The notes beneath the pieces are model-generated. The model was not told the DNA's origin and made no database searches. It saw only the letters and a list, made by a program, of their open reading frames with translations. Source: Chara braunii (lineage: Eukaryota; Streptophyta; Charophyceae; Charales; Characeae). From it: a stretch of 33,924 nt of DNA. This document shows, piece after piece, positions 21,501 to 30,390 of this stretch. Numbering within the stretch: the first letter of the stretch is position 1; the number at the start of each line of letters is the position of its first letter. The stretch spans positions 2,939,019 through 2,972,942 of the forward strand of contig BFEA01000068.1 of assembly GCA_003427395.1 (NCBI GenBank), written 5' to 3'. Position numbers and translations under genes: made by a program.

Positions 21501-22038
21501 GGCGTGGAGAGCCAAATGCTCATTTGAAAGAAAGGACCACCAATTTGGTCTGTTGCAGGCGCTACAAGCAATAGAAGAGCTAATCAGGACCAAAACCCAG
21601 GAAGCATGGAAGTCCATGAAACGTGATTTCCTTGAGGAAAAAGACCTCCCCACCAAGGAAATCATTCGAGACTCCTACATGCAGACTTGGCAGGACCCTA
21701 ACAAACTGTTCTCAGAACTTGACACCGCTCTTCATATTACATGGAAACCATGGAGGATAACTGAATCAACTTGGCAGAGAAAACCCTTTAGTGGCTTCCA
21801 AGTCCTGTACCTCCAACCCAACTTCGTCCTTCTCCCAAGCCCGGTGCCGCCTGCCCAGTCACCCCCTGCCCCCCCCGTCAGCTCGGTCATACCCGATGCA
21901 CCCATCCAGCCATCCAGTTCACCGCCCTCACCGCCCCCACTCCCCCCCCTCTCACCTGCGCCACCGCCCGCTCTCACCCTCCCCGACCATTTAACCTGCA
22001 GGCTCTGCAGCTACGTGGCCCGCAATGGACTTGATTGA
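18570..22038 (+). pseudogene. LINE-B ORF2, 5'-truncated: reverse transcriptase, zinc finger, Pro-rich tail
   Basis: This is a second LINE, on the opposite strand to LINE-A and divergent from it. The sequence begins inside the region between endonuclease and RT (around L-D-N-N-A-L-S, about 18595), so the endonuclease is missing. RT motifs: K-T-P-G-I-D-S-F-P-K-E-F, K-K-G-D-K-K-N-I-R-N-Y-R-P-I-T-L-L, F-I-D-F-E-K-A-Y-D-H-V-D, then a TGA at 19262 (probably an old Trp) and a frameshift. The next block has R-Q-G-G-L-I-A-P-L-L-F and L-F-A-D-D-L-T-V-L with catalytic codons at 19549. Later frameshifts lie near 20475 and 21050, and a TAG near 21175 probably replaces Gln. The zinc finger is C-A-Y-C, then E-H-C-L-L-A-C-P (about 21275-21330). 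The C-terminus (21830-21985) is very Pro-rich and ends at 22038. Confidence 0.9.
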
Positions 22039-22852
22039 CAAGATGACGAAAGTGCGACTGGTGGAGCGACTGGTGGAGTGACAGGACTGACTGGACAACA
22101 GGCAACAACAACAGAGAAGCCACCAACACTGTAGCGACAACTCATGTCTTGCTGCAACAGGACAGGAGGAGCAGACATTTAGAATACGTACCGAGCGAAG
22201 GTAAGAGATGCCTGTTTCAAATGCTCCCCTGTAGCCGCGGGTGCAAGGATCAGAACGTGGCAAAGCATGGGTCTTGAGAAAGGACACGACTTCGAGGTTT
22301 CAGGGGTTTAATGAGATCTCTTAAGAATAGACGTTGTATTTGTAAATATTGGGGGGGCTGCTGGTTATCACTGTGTGAGAGGACACACGCACCACACATA
22401 GTACGCCCGGGATAAATGACTCTTGTCCTTCCTCACTGCTTCCCGGTTGTCAAGGGCTTTTAAGGTTCATTACTGCGACAAGCACGAGATTAGAAGAGGG
22501 TATAAGGTTTAACGGATACAAAGGGCTTCAGAAACAGGTCTCGAAATGACTACAAAATAAGTGGGTTGCACACACCGAGGATAGGAGTTCAGCCACTAGC
22601 AACAGGACGAATGCAGACATAGATGCAAGGCGGACACCATCCTGGGTGGGGCCAGGCCAGCAGGAAGTAGGAGCTTTACAAATTGGGAGGGTAACATACG
22701 CAGCCCCGAGAGAAAGAAGGATGCTCTGGAGTAAGAACTTTAATGGCCATATGCCCAACTAACATTGCATTACAAAGATGTATCAAAGGGACGCTGGACC
22801 CGATTTCCAGCAGGTGTTGCTCCCCACCAATAGATGAAGCCACACTGTTCTT
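22039..22852 (+). other. Probable 3' UTR of LINE-B, no gene seen
   Basis: These 814 bases have no convincing ORF and lie between the LINE-B stop and an A26 tract. LINE 3' UTRs of this length ending in poly(A) are common, so assigning it to LINE-B is reasonable but unproven, as I could not find a matching target duplication at the 5' junction near 18550-18590. Confidence 0.4.
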
Positions 22853-22878
22853 AAAAAAAAAAAAAAAAAAAAAAAAAA
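22853..22878 (+). repeat. A26 tract, possible LINE-B poly(A) tail
   Basis: A run of 26 A bases follows CTGTTCTT. Its plus-strand orientation matches LINE-B. The sequence right after it (CGCTACTTGC) has no clear copy near the LINE-B 5' end. Confidence 0.5.
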
Positions 22879-24285
22879 CGCTACTTGCAAACCACTTAGG
22901 GAAGGTGCGTCACAGACAACAAAAACTCTATCACCCTGCCAGGCCCAGGACCTCGGTAGCGGGGACAGCGGGTGACAGACGATGTTGCCCTTGGCTTCAG
23001 CGAACAACAAATGATTCCCTCCCGGGGTTTCCTTACAACCCGCTAAACCACATAAGAAAATAACCCCGCACGTTTCCGCAAAACCTGCACTCCAACCGGG
23101 CCAGTAACGTGCGCCAACACCCATACCACCTTCGCATCACGTTGCATTGTATCACGGTGGCCGCACATCACTTCACAAAAAAACAATAATGGAGGAACAA
23201 CCACTCACCACGCCGTCAAAGACCAGTTCCATGGTCGCTCGACACTACCACCGGATCGAGCCCAACAAAGAAGAGCCCACTGCACTGCAAATTTTTGGCA
23301 ACACCTTCTGTTATTGCCGCCATGGAAAATTACGGCAGCACGGTCCCACCAGATATGTTATTGTCGTCACACCACTAAACGGACAACACCTCCTCATATA
23401 CACACAGAAAAAGCGTCGGTGCCGCACCAGAAAATCGCCAGCATAACCCCACGGAAATGGGTATTGCTTGCCTCACAGTTGGTCCCCAATGCAAACTTAC
23501 GGCCGCAACACTAGCATGTAGGTGGAGCAGCAGCCCCCAACCCTCAACTATGGTTGCCCTGGCCTGGCCTTTTCTAGAGAAACAACACCTTCCCTCAACC
23601 TGCAGAGCTCCAGGTCCTCCGTCCAACACTTCTCTACAAACTTCAAACTCCTCCAGCAAAGTTTTCCTTTAGCTTCCTCACAGCGGCATAACATCTGACC
23701 AACAGTCAAGTAAATGAGTGTGGACAACACTTCCACTTTGTGAGGCAGTAGGATGAAGAGTTTCTCTTTTATACTTACTGGAGTGAGGTCGGCACCACTC
23801 CTGCCGACACGTAAAATGGCGGGCTCAAGCAGAACCCCTGATATGAGGTGAGATCAAGGGCCCAATATGACCGCACCTCAACCACATACTTAAAACGGCA
23901 GTTACTTTTAGCTGCCTCCTTTTCATTTTTCTTTTCTTCAAATTTAACTCAACTATCTTAGAATGTCACTAGATAACTGAGAGTGTGGCATTTTCAAAAC
24001 AATTTTTCTTTTATTTTTTAACTTTTCTTTGAAGAGCTATGGCTCTTCAAAGTTAGATGTCCCCAACACATTTTCTAGTGCAAGCACATTCCAGAAATAG
24101 CTTCACTTAGCCGTTTCTGCAGAATGACCCTTTCGGTTTCACTTACCTCACGTGGGTGCACCCAGACAAACTTCGCGGCCACATTCGTGGCTGTTAGCTT
24201 TCCCCCAACACCGCAACCTGTTCACTAACGAACAAGTGCAGTAACACTCACACACACACTCAGCATGCACAAGCCACCATAACGG
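22879..24285. other. Unassigned sequence before the adapter junction
   Basis: About 1.4 kb with only short ORFs (longest 99 codons), none with a motif I recognise. It contains T-rich stretches around 23925-24030, a perfect 11-bp hairpin at 24027-24052 and a CA-rich run near 24248-24259. It may be the remainder of another element or ordinary intergenic DNA. Confidence 0.5.
24027..24052. repeat. Perfect 11-bp hairpin
   Basis: CTTTGAAGAGC (24027-24037) pairs with GCTCTTCAAAG (24042-24052) around TATG. It does not match the histone mRNA stem-loop consensus, which has a 6-bp stem and a different loop. Its role is unknown. Confidence 0.65.
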
Positions 24286-24323
24286 CTGTCTCTTATACAC
24301 ATCTAGATGTGTATAAGAGACAG
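24286..24323. other. Nextera mate-pair junction adapter (laboratory artefact)
   Basis: Positions 24286-24304 read CTGTCTCTTATACACATCT, the Tn5 mosaic end used in Nextera libraries. Positions 24305-24323 are its exact reverse complement. The 38-bp head-to-head pair is the known circularisation junction of Nextera mate-pair libraries and does not occur naturally as such. DNA on the two sides was joined by circularising a fragment, so the contig is likely chimeric or misjoined here. Confidence 0.97.
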
Positions 24324-24413
24324 ACATACATGGCCGTTGTTTTTCTCCTCTCCCTTTTTTTTTCCCTTTAGTCTCTTCTCCCCCCCCCCCCCCCCTCTAA
24401 CCCATCGTTCTCC
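24324..24413. repeat. Low-complexity stretch after the adapter, with C16
   Basis: This pyrimidine-rich block holds T runs (24355-24363) and 16 C bases (24380-24395). Tract lengths in such sequence are unreliable, more so beside a junction artefact. Confidence 0.6.
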
Positions 24414-24838
24414 TGTGAGGGGCAACTCGTCGTTTGTAAAACGAATGGGTGGAACCTCCCCAGTCTTTTCACAGAGCCGATATAGAATAAAGCCCAATGG
24501 GGTCTCATTTCCTCCGCGCGATACACCTTCTGCTAGAATGCGGAAAGATGCGTCGCATTTTTCAATGTCGCCTACTCATGGTCACCCTCGTTTTTTTCCT
24601 TTTCCGTGGTATGACAATTGTTTCTTGTGAGAGGCAGCTCGTCGTTTGAAAACGAATGGGTGGCACATCCCTAGTCTTTCACAGAGCCGATCTAGAGTCA
24701 AGCCCAACAGGGTCTCCTTTCCTCCAAGCGGTGCATCTTCCACTAGGACGTGAAAAAATATGTCGCCATTTTTCATTGTCCCCTCCTCGTGGTCACCCCT
24801 GTCTCCGAGTCTTTCCTTTCTCGTGGCATGAAATTATG
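24414..24838. repeat. Two-copy tandem repeat, period 212 bp
   Basis: Unit 1 starts at TGTGAGGGGCAACTCG (24414) and unit 2 at TGTGAGAGGCAGCTCG (24626). Landmarks recur in the same order: GTCGTTTG, ACGAATGGGTGG, CACAGAGCCGAT, AAGCCCAA, GGGTCTC, TTTCCTCC and CATGGTCACC or CGTGGTCACC. The copies are diverged by substitutions and small indels. No protein is apparent. The unit may belong to a satellite or to the noncoding part of an element. Confidence 0.8.
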
Positions 24839-24854
24839 CAAAAGAATGGCGGTG

Positions 24855-24888
<34 letters not shown>

Positions 24889-24913
24889 TCAAAAGAATTT
24901 TTTTTTTTTTTTT
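24855..24913. repeat. A32 tract followed by T16 tract
   Basis: There are 32 A bases at 24855-24886, an 11-base spacer, then 16 T bases at 24898-24913. The facing A and T runs could be the tails of two oppositely oriented retrocopies or a slippage-prone foldback. The true lengths are uncertain. Confidence 0.6.
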
Positions 24914-25057
24914 AAAGAAAACAAAAACAAACCACTTACTTGGTGAGGAACGACCAATCTACCCGTGGAAACGGCCGCCTAATGCTGCCTATGTAAGCCT
25001 AAAGTCCCCTACACCTGTCTATGCACAATATGATGCTTCATTTTTAGTTTTTAGCTA

Positions 25058-25082
25058 TGTTGGGTCGTCGCCCGACCCAACA
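25058..25082. repeat. 10-bp hairpin
   Basis: TGTTGGGTCG (25058-25067) pairs with CGACCCAACA (25073-25082) around a 5-base loop, TCGCC. Confidence 0.65.
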
Positions 25083-26469
25083 CACCCGAGCCAGTTGGGC
25101 AGAGGGGGGGTCGTTGAACAAAACCAGACGGGTCAAAAAAGAGGCAAGGATCCCCAAAACAAAAAGGACTTCAGTCCAGGACTGCGCTTAGCCTAAGTAG
25201 TCAGAATCCGGTCTTAACTTCGATTTTGCTAATAGGTCATCCAAAGGGGTTTGGAAGGTATAAAACAGTGACTAAAGGGGTTAAAACGGTACATTTGGAC
25301 TAATGTTTTCTCATTTATTTCTACCTTAAAATCAACAAGGAATTTTGAGGTGACCCTCAACCAAAATTCGTTTGTATTGCAATTTCAAATAATATTTTTT
25401 TTCAGAATTTTTTTTATCTATTTTTTTAATATTATCCGTTGCAATCGTTAAGGACCCTGGCCTGGGCCGCCCAGGAGGGTACCCCGGTGACCATTCCCCA
25501 GTTTGGTCGCCTGAGGATTAACACGGGTTTTCAACTTTTTTTAATTTTTTCGTTGGCCGAAGATAACAGTTACCCTAGTCACATGACTTACAACCACAGA
25601 CTGTTTGAAATGTAGACCCAACTTTGATTCCCAAAGTGAATCGATGACAAATTTTGAACCATTTTTTCATTTACGCGTGTCAACCTCACGCATTGACTTT
25701 TTCAACCGCGAGATTTTGAAGATCACGCTGTCGAGCACATCGGTCCCCCACGGGGATCCTCCTGGCCGCGTCACGCAGGACTTTTGCAGGACTTGTCGCG
25801 AAGAGCTTTCGTCGCTCCGACCGAGTGCGCCAGCCGTACCTCTCGCGAGCCCCTACGACAGGACAGGGTTACGCGAGGCACCACTTACCTCCACCTGCGG
25901 GAGCTGTCACCATCCCTAGGGTGGACGTATCCCCGCCGAGCTACGGAACCACGTGCGAAGGCTTCTCGTATACAATCGCAAAAGTGACCCGGCCAAGGGC
26001 GTTTCTCGTTCGTTGTAGCATAGGGGGTACGCGCGGTCGACCCACCTCAATCGGACCGGCACGCGAATTGACGCATTTGGGGGGCTGAGGTGCCAAGCAC
26101 GACTCGTCGTCGGTCGACTAGGACGCAATCTACTCACCACGCGTTACACCACACGATAAAAAAAATACGCACAAACACAAAATAAACTCTCTTAGTCCCT
26201 TCAGTACCCAACCCATAACTTTCCAATGCGGAAATCGGGTAAGCGCCACGCGCGAGACTTAGTATAAGACCTCGTGGACGCCGGGCCTACACATATCAGC
26301 TAGAAATGCAATCCTACGCAAGCAGTCGTGATGACGGCGCATTCTGTGGTGCCCATACTCGAGTGGTCCTACATGAGGCATGGGGTCGCTCTCGACGCTC
26401 GGACGTCGGTTGAAGCACGCGTTAAGGGGGGTAAACCTTTAGCGAGCGCAAAGACGGCTTGAGGGCCTT

Positions 26470-26518
26470 ACCATCTTCTGCACCCTGAGGTGCCCTAAAG
26501 GGTGCGGGGTAAGATGGT
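26470..26518. repeat. Interrupted foldback
   Basis: ACCATCTT (26470-26477) pairs with AAGATGGT (26511-26518), and GCACCCT (26480-26486) pairs with AGGGTGC (26499-26505) inside it, leaving a 12-base loop and an asymmetric bulge. Confidence 0.6.
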
Positions 26519-28035
26519 CACTAGCCCACCACCAGCGACACGCTACTCCTTCTGCCCAAAACTTTATCGTTCCACCAAAATAAATTTAAAACAAGGAAAA
26601 AGAAAAGAAAAAAAACATTAACGTTAACAAAAAAAAACACGAATAAACCATCGGACCTTTACAAAAATTTAAGAGTGGCTTATAGGCCCAGTCCGCCCCA
26701 AAAGGTGCGAATGCCCGTTTGGTAGGACAAATCGCCCTAAAGAAGAAAGAGGGACCTGACGATGCGTCACCCTTTCCTTTCGAGTGACCGTATCATAACT
26801 TATTCCGTGTCAGGCTTCGAGTGTAGCCCGCGCTCGGAAAGGGATAAGAGGGACGTTCAAGCGAAGAAAAAGACAGATTGCCCAACTATGCGAGTCCTTG
26901 CGAACACTCGTCATAGCGATGCCTTATGCGCTACCCACACCCGTCTGGTTCCCTATGGGAATCAATAGTGCGGAAGACACTAAAATGTCGGAGACGAGGT
27001 ATCATGAATCAAGCCCCCTTCGTAATATTGAGTGGCTGACGGATAAGCCCCTCAACTCTCGCAATGCTTCTGTCTTCTAGGCCGAGTATCATGGTGGGCA
27101 ATGCAAGTTAGGCTCTGTGCGAGGGGTGATTCCTTCCGTGTCGAGCCTAGGACCTGGGATGTCCTGGACAAGGACCTCGAATCCAGGCCCCGGATCAACG
27201 TCCGACTAAGAAATCCTTTAAGAAGTATGCACTAATAAGGGGTTTTTTCCTCTCTTACTCTATCTCGACCTCATTAAGACCTTTAAGTGTGGGCTCCCCA
27301 GACCACGCGTATACCCAACATAGGTGTGTACATACATATCGTGGAAAATAAGTGCGTGATGATCACTTCTCACAACCACTGTATAGATCCCTTCAGCTAC
27401 TATCGCCATGCTAAACAAAGACAATTCAGGTAGTCAAGCAGAAGTTCGTGTGGTATTTAGACGATCACTCTCACATCAGTTGTGTGGCTTGTCCGTCCGC
27501 ATTCATACAATACTCAGACTATCACCAAGCTCAATTCAGGGGTTTAATAAGCATACCTGCAATCACATAAGATTCAAACAACAACATCACACACCCTACG
27601 GGAGTCAACTTTACTGTTTTCTGCGACTCATACACTACCTCATGCACACAAGCCCCAACCAAGTTCAATCATCCCTCAAATAAAGGTACTAAGTCTTTAG
27701 AAATGGCCACTTAAAAAGAAGTCGGGGTGAAAATCCCAAGAAAATATAAAAACCCACAGGGGTCGAGGCCTTAGGTTGAGATGGAGGAGCAAGCAAGTTG
27801 TGTCGTAAACCGACGAGTCGGCAACTGACCTATTATCAGTGATAACAAAAGATAGTAATATGTAGGATCAGGCTGAACAAGTTGAGCCTTCAATCGAATT
27901 CCCAGTCCTGCATCACAGTACAGGCCAAAGAGAGTCACTACTACGTTTGAGCCAAATGGAGAACGTGCTCCATCTCGTAGCCTAGCTCCCCTACTGAGTT
28001 TCCCTCTACCTTCCTCTGATTGGTAGCAAATCATT

Positions 28036-28238
28036 GAAAATTTTGGCAGCACTTCCCCTAGACAGGGAGAATTGTCAAGTCTCTTCTAGTAGAGAAATAA
28101 TCTAACTCTCCAAAAAAATCCTGCAAAATTTCGGCACCGCTTCCCGTAGGAAAAATGTCTTTTCAGAATTTCTACAAGACAAAAAATGACTAACTCTTTT
28201 CAACTTTGTGAAAATTTTGGCAGCGCTTCCCGTAGGAA
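28036..28238 (+). repeat. Three copies of an AAAATTTTGGCAGC-CTTCCCGTAGGA motif, about 87 bp apart
   Basis: Copies start near 28036, 28124 and 28210. Each has AAAATTT, then a GGCA-C-CTTCCC core, then a TAG-containing end (CCCCTAG in the first copy, CCCGTAGGA in the others). I recall similar short repeats in leader or LTR regions of plant gypsy elements, so this may be a remnant of one. That link is from memory and uncertain. Confidence 0.5.
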
Positions 28239-28863
28239 CAGGAGGCTACCAAAATTAATACAAAGCCGAAAATGCAATGACAAAGTTCATCAATACTTGG
28301 GACTTATTCCTGACGCTTATTTGGTAGTTAGAACCAGAGATATTTTACATGATCCTCTTTTTGAATCATGAGCTATCGCAAGTCCTAACTCCTAGTAGGG
28401 TCAGTCCTACCACATCCCAAGCTTCTCTCCCATCATCCATCTCACCTACCTATAGCTCCAGCACTCAGCGAGCATCTATAGCAACTAAGCTATCAAAAAG
28501 ATGCCCCAGACGAGTACCCGAAAACATGCATAACCAAACATCTATCTTAGTCCCACTTTAGTTTGATCCAAATAGTTCGTTAATCTCTCAATTATTTTGG
28601 CCCTCAGTAGACACCCTTTCCTAGAGGATCAGACCGCCCCAACTTAGGGGTACTCCTGACCCGCCTAAGCAATTGACTAGGGTGCGCACAACTAGACTGC
28701 CCCAACTTAGAACGGTGTTTTCGTTAAAAATGAAATGTTTTGTAAAAAGTGAACATAATGAAATTAACAAATTTGTTAGAACAAAAGTAAATTTAACAAT
28801 AAGAGCAGAGGATTTTAGCATCTTATTGACAAATATTGTATAATCAAGTATTGAAAAAAAAAT

Positions 28864-28953
28864 TGCATATCCGCATCAATACAAGTTTCTTTAGTCAATT
28901 ATCCATGATTCGATTTTTAAAGAAAGTCGCATATCTGCATCAATACAAGTTTC
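28864..28953 (+). repeat. 26-bp direct repeat, period 64
   Basis: The 26 bases at 28864-28889 recur at 28928-28953 with two differences. The core is GCATCAATACAAGTTTC. The sequence is AT-rich and noncoding. Confidence 0.7.
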
Positions 28954-29605
28954 ATGAGTTAACTATTGTATATTATCTCAACCTTTCATAACATGAATAC
29001 ATCCATTCTATCGCAAAATCCAAGAAGTCATATTCAATTTATTATATTAATTATAATACCAAGCTTATACAACATGGACACATATTGCAAAACGTGAGAC
29101 TAAGTGAGTGTCGGGTCAAGTTGAACTTGACAATATTTCAATCAGTTCGGAATCTGATGTTCCTTGAACTTAAAGGCTTACATGAAAGAACAGAAAAACT
29201 TTGCATGTGACCTTAGAAGAAAAATTAAAGATCTGTTAATATTTGACAACAAAGTGCAGCAGACACTCCAAAAACACGTAAAAAAATCCTGCTTAACTAC
29301 AACAACACAATTAAATGAAAACACGTGCAAAAGTTCAACATTAAAAGCAGTTTGAAAGCAGTGTCACCCATAAACTGTCAAAACACAAACCTTAGTTCGA
29401 ATCCCGCTGAACTCGGATAACCAAATAACTCTATATTAATGCATGACTGGGCAATTCGAACTTAGATGATGTCTCAAGGCCATTGACCGAGTAAGAGGGG
29501 AAAAAAAATTAAATGCAAAACACAAATGACACTCCGAAAATAGGCAAAACAAGTCTGGTAACTAGATCGACTACAGTGATAAACTAATGCGATCAAGACA
29601 ACATT

Positions 29606-29838
29606 TCAGTCTGTCCTTGTATAAGTTGTCCAATCTTCTACAACGATGGTATCAGTTTGTCCGTCAAACGCCGGGTCCTTGTACTTTATATAACTTTCTA
29701 TTACTTCATATTCGCGCAGCAGGAGGCTTCGCAAATATTTGATGGCCGTGTCCACAAGCCCATTCATGAGTGTTTTGAGTGATGGTTGCTCCATGATCCT
29801 CCTTCGGAATTCTTGCCGTTGCCATTCATCGATGTTGT
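29606..29838 (-). CDS. Possible terminal exon of an unknown protein
   Basis: A strong-looking acceptor (TGTTTTCAATGCAG, ending 29839) is followed by an open frame of about 77 codons ending at 29606. The frame is rich in charged residues (D-E-W-Q-R-Q-E-F-R-R-R-I, then L-L-L-R-E-Y-E-V-I-E-S-Y) and looks more protein-like than its surroundings. I do not recognise it. It lies downstream of, and on the same strand as, the transposase-like gene and could be a further exon or part of a second gene. A 92-codon ORF at 29957-30235 (starting M-V-Q-P-F-V-M-T-G-W) lies between them and may also be coding. Confidence 0.3.
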
Positions 29839-30236
29839 CTGCATTGAAAACACTTGCATTTGCAGAATAGTCATTATAAATAAGGAAAGATACTCAGCAT
29901 CGACTTTGAATAGTTGCCGCTGCACAAAACAAGGTCATCACGTTGAAATTTTTGTGTCAGAATTTGACTGCTGAATAATACAATTCCGAAAAGGGTGCGA
30001 GCACTTCTCCCGGGAATGTTCTCGTTCCACAACACCTCCGACCATAAATACACAGTGACTCTCGAGGAGAATGTTCCCAGTCTTCTGGTGGGGCATCCAC
30101 ACCTCTAACACTAAGTACTGCACTGTCAAAGATCACTTCAGATGTGAAGAAAACTGGACTCATATCATGCCATATATTTCTTCCCCACACCATGTTACTT
30201 GGCGGCCATCCAGTCATCACAAATGGTTGAACCATT

Positions 30237-30390
30237 CTGCAACACATGAAAATACAGTTTAAATATATATAAATGAAAGTTCAATGACAACTAAATAGCG
30301 TATTAATACGTGTAAAGAAATACGATTAGCTCTTCTTCAAAACCTATTGAAAACCTACTGATCTTCATTATCGGGAAGTGAAAGACATAC
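30237..30390 (-). other. Candidate intron near the 3' end of the transposase-like gene
   Basis: The donor TTG|GTATGT begins at 30390 and the acceptor TTTTCATGTGTTGCAG ends at 30237. The 154-bp interval is AT-rich, as plant introns are. Splicing adds 13 residues and a TAA (30197-30195) in frame. Not confirmed by transcripts. Confidence 0.5.

Larger units (their letters stand above)
24914..27370. other. Unassigned region with hairpins, no gene recognised
   Basis: About 2.4 kb without an ORF longer than about 105-150 codons and without a protein motif I recognise. It is mixed: AT-rich to about 25700, GC-richer from about 25730 to 26560, then AT-rich again. A 10-bp hairpin lies at 25058-25082 and a longer interrupted foldback at 26470-26518. 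I see no match to 5S, 18S, 5.8S or 28S rRNA, or to a tRNA. It may be the LTR or untranslated part of another retroelement. Confidence 0.5.
27371..29605. other. Unassigned AT-rich region with short direct repeats
   Basis: About 2.2 kb without a convincing ORF. It includes a three-copy motif (28036-28238), a pair of AACTTAG-centred repeats (around 28630 and 28695) and a 26-bp direct repeat (28864-28953). The repeats suggest noncoding parts of LTR elements. A TTCGAATCCCGC string near 29397 resembles a pol III B box, but no A box or cloverleaf goes with it. Confidence 0.45.

Noticed and set aside
21732-21977. Gly-rich minus-strand ORF
   Set aside because: It is the antisense shadow of the Pro-rich LINE-B tail.
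22853-22878. A26 as proof of the LINE-B 3' end
   Set aside because: No flanking target duplication was found at the other end, so it is listed only as possible.
24027-24052. Histone mRNA 3' stem-loop
   Set aside because: Stem length and loop do not fit the histone consensus and no histone gene lies nearby.
24307-24630. ORF beginning M-C-I-R-D-R
   Set aside because: Its start codon lies inside the Nextera adapter, so the protein is an artefact.
25440-26560. Ribosomal RNA or spacer because of higher GC content
   Set aside because: No conserved rRNA segment is recognisable.
29390-29430. TTCGAATCCCGC resembling a tRNA T-loop or pol III B box
   Set aside because: No A box, acceptor stem or cloverleaf could be built around it.
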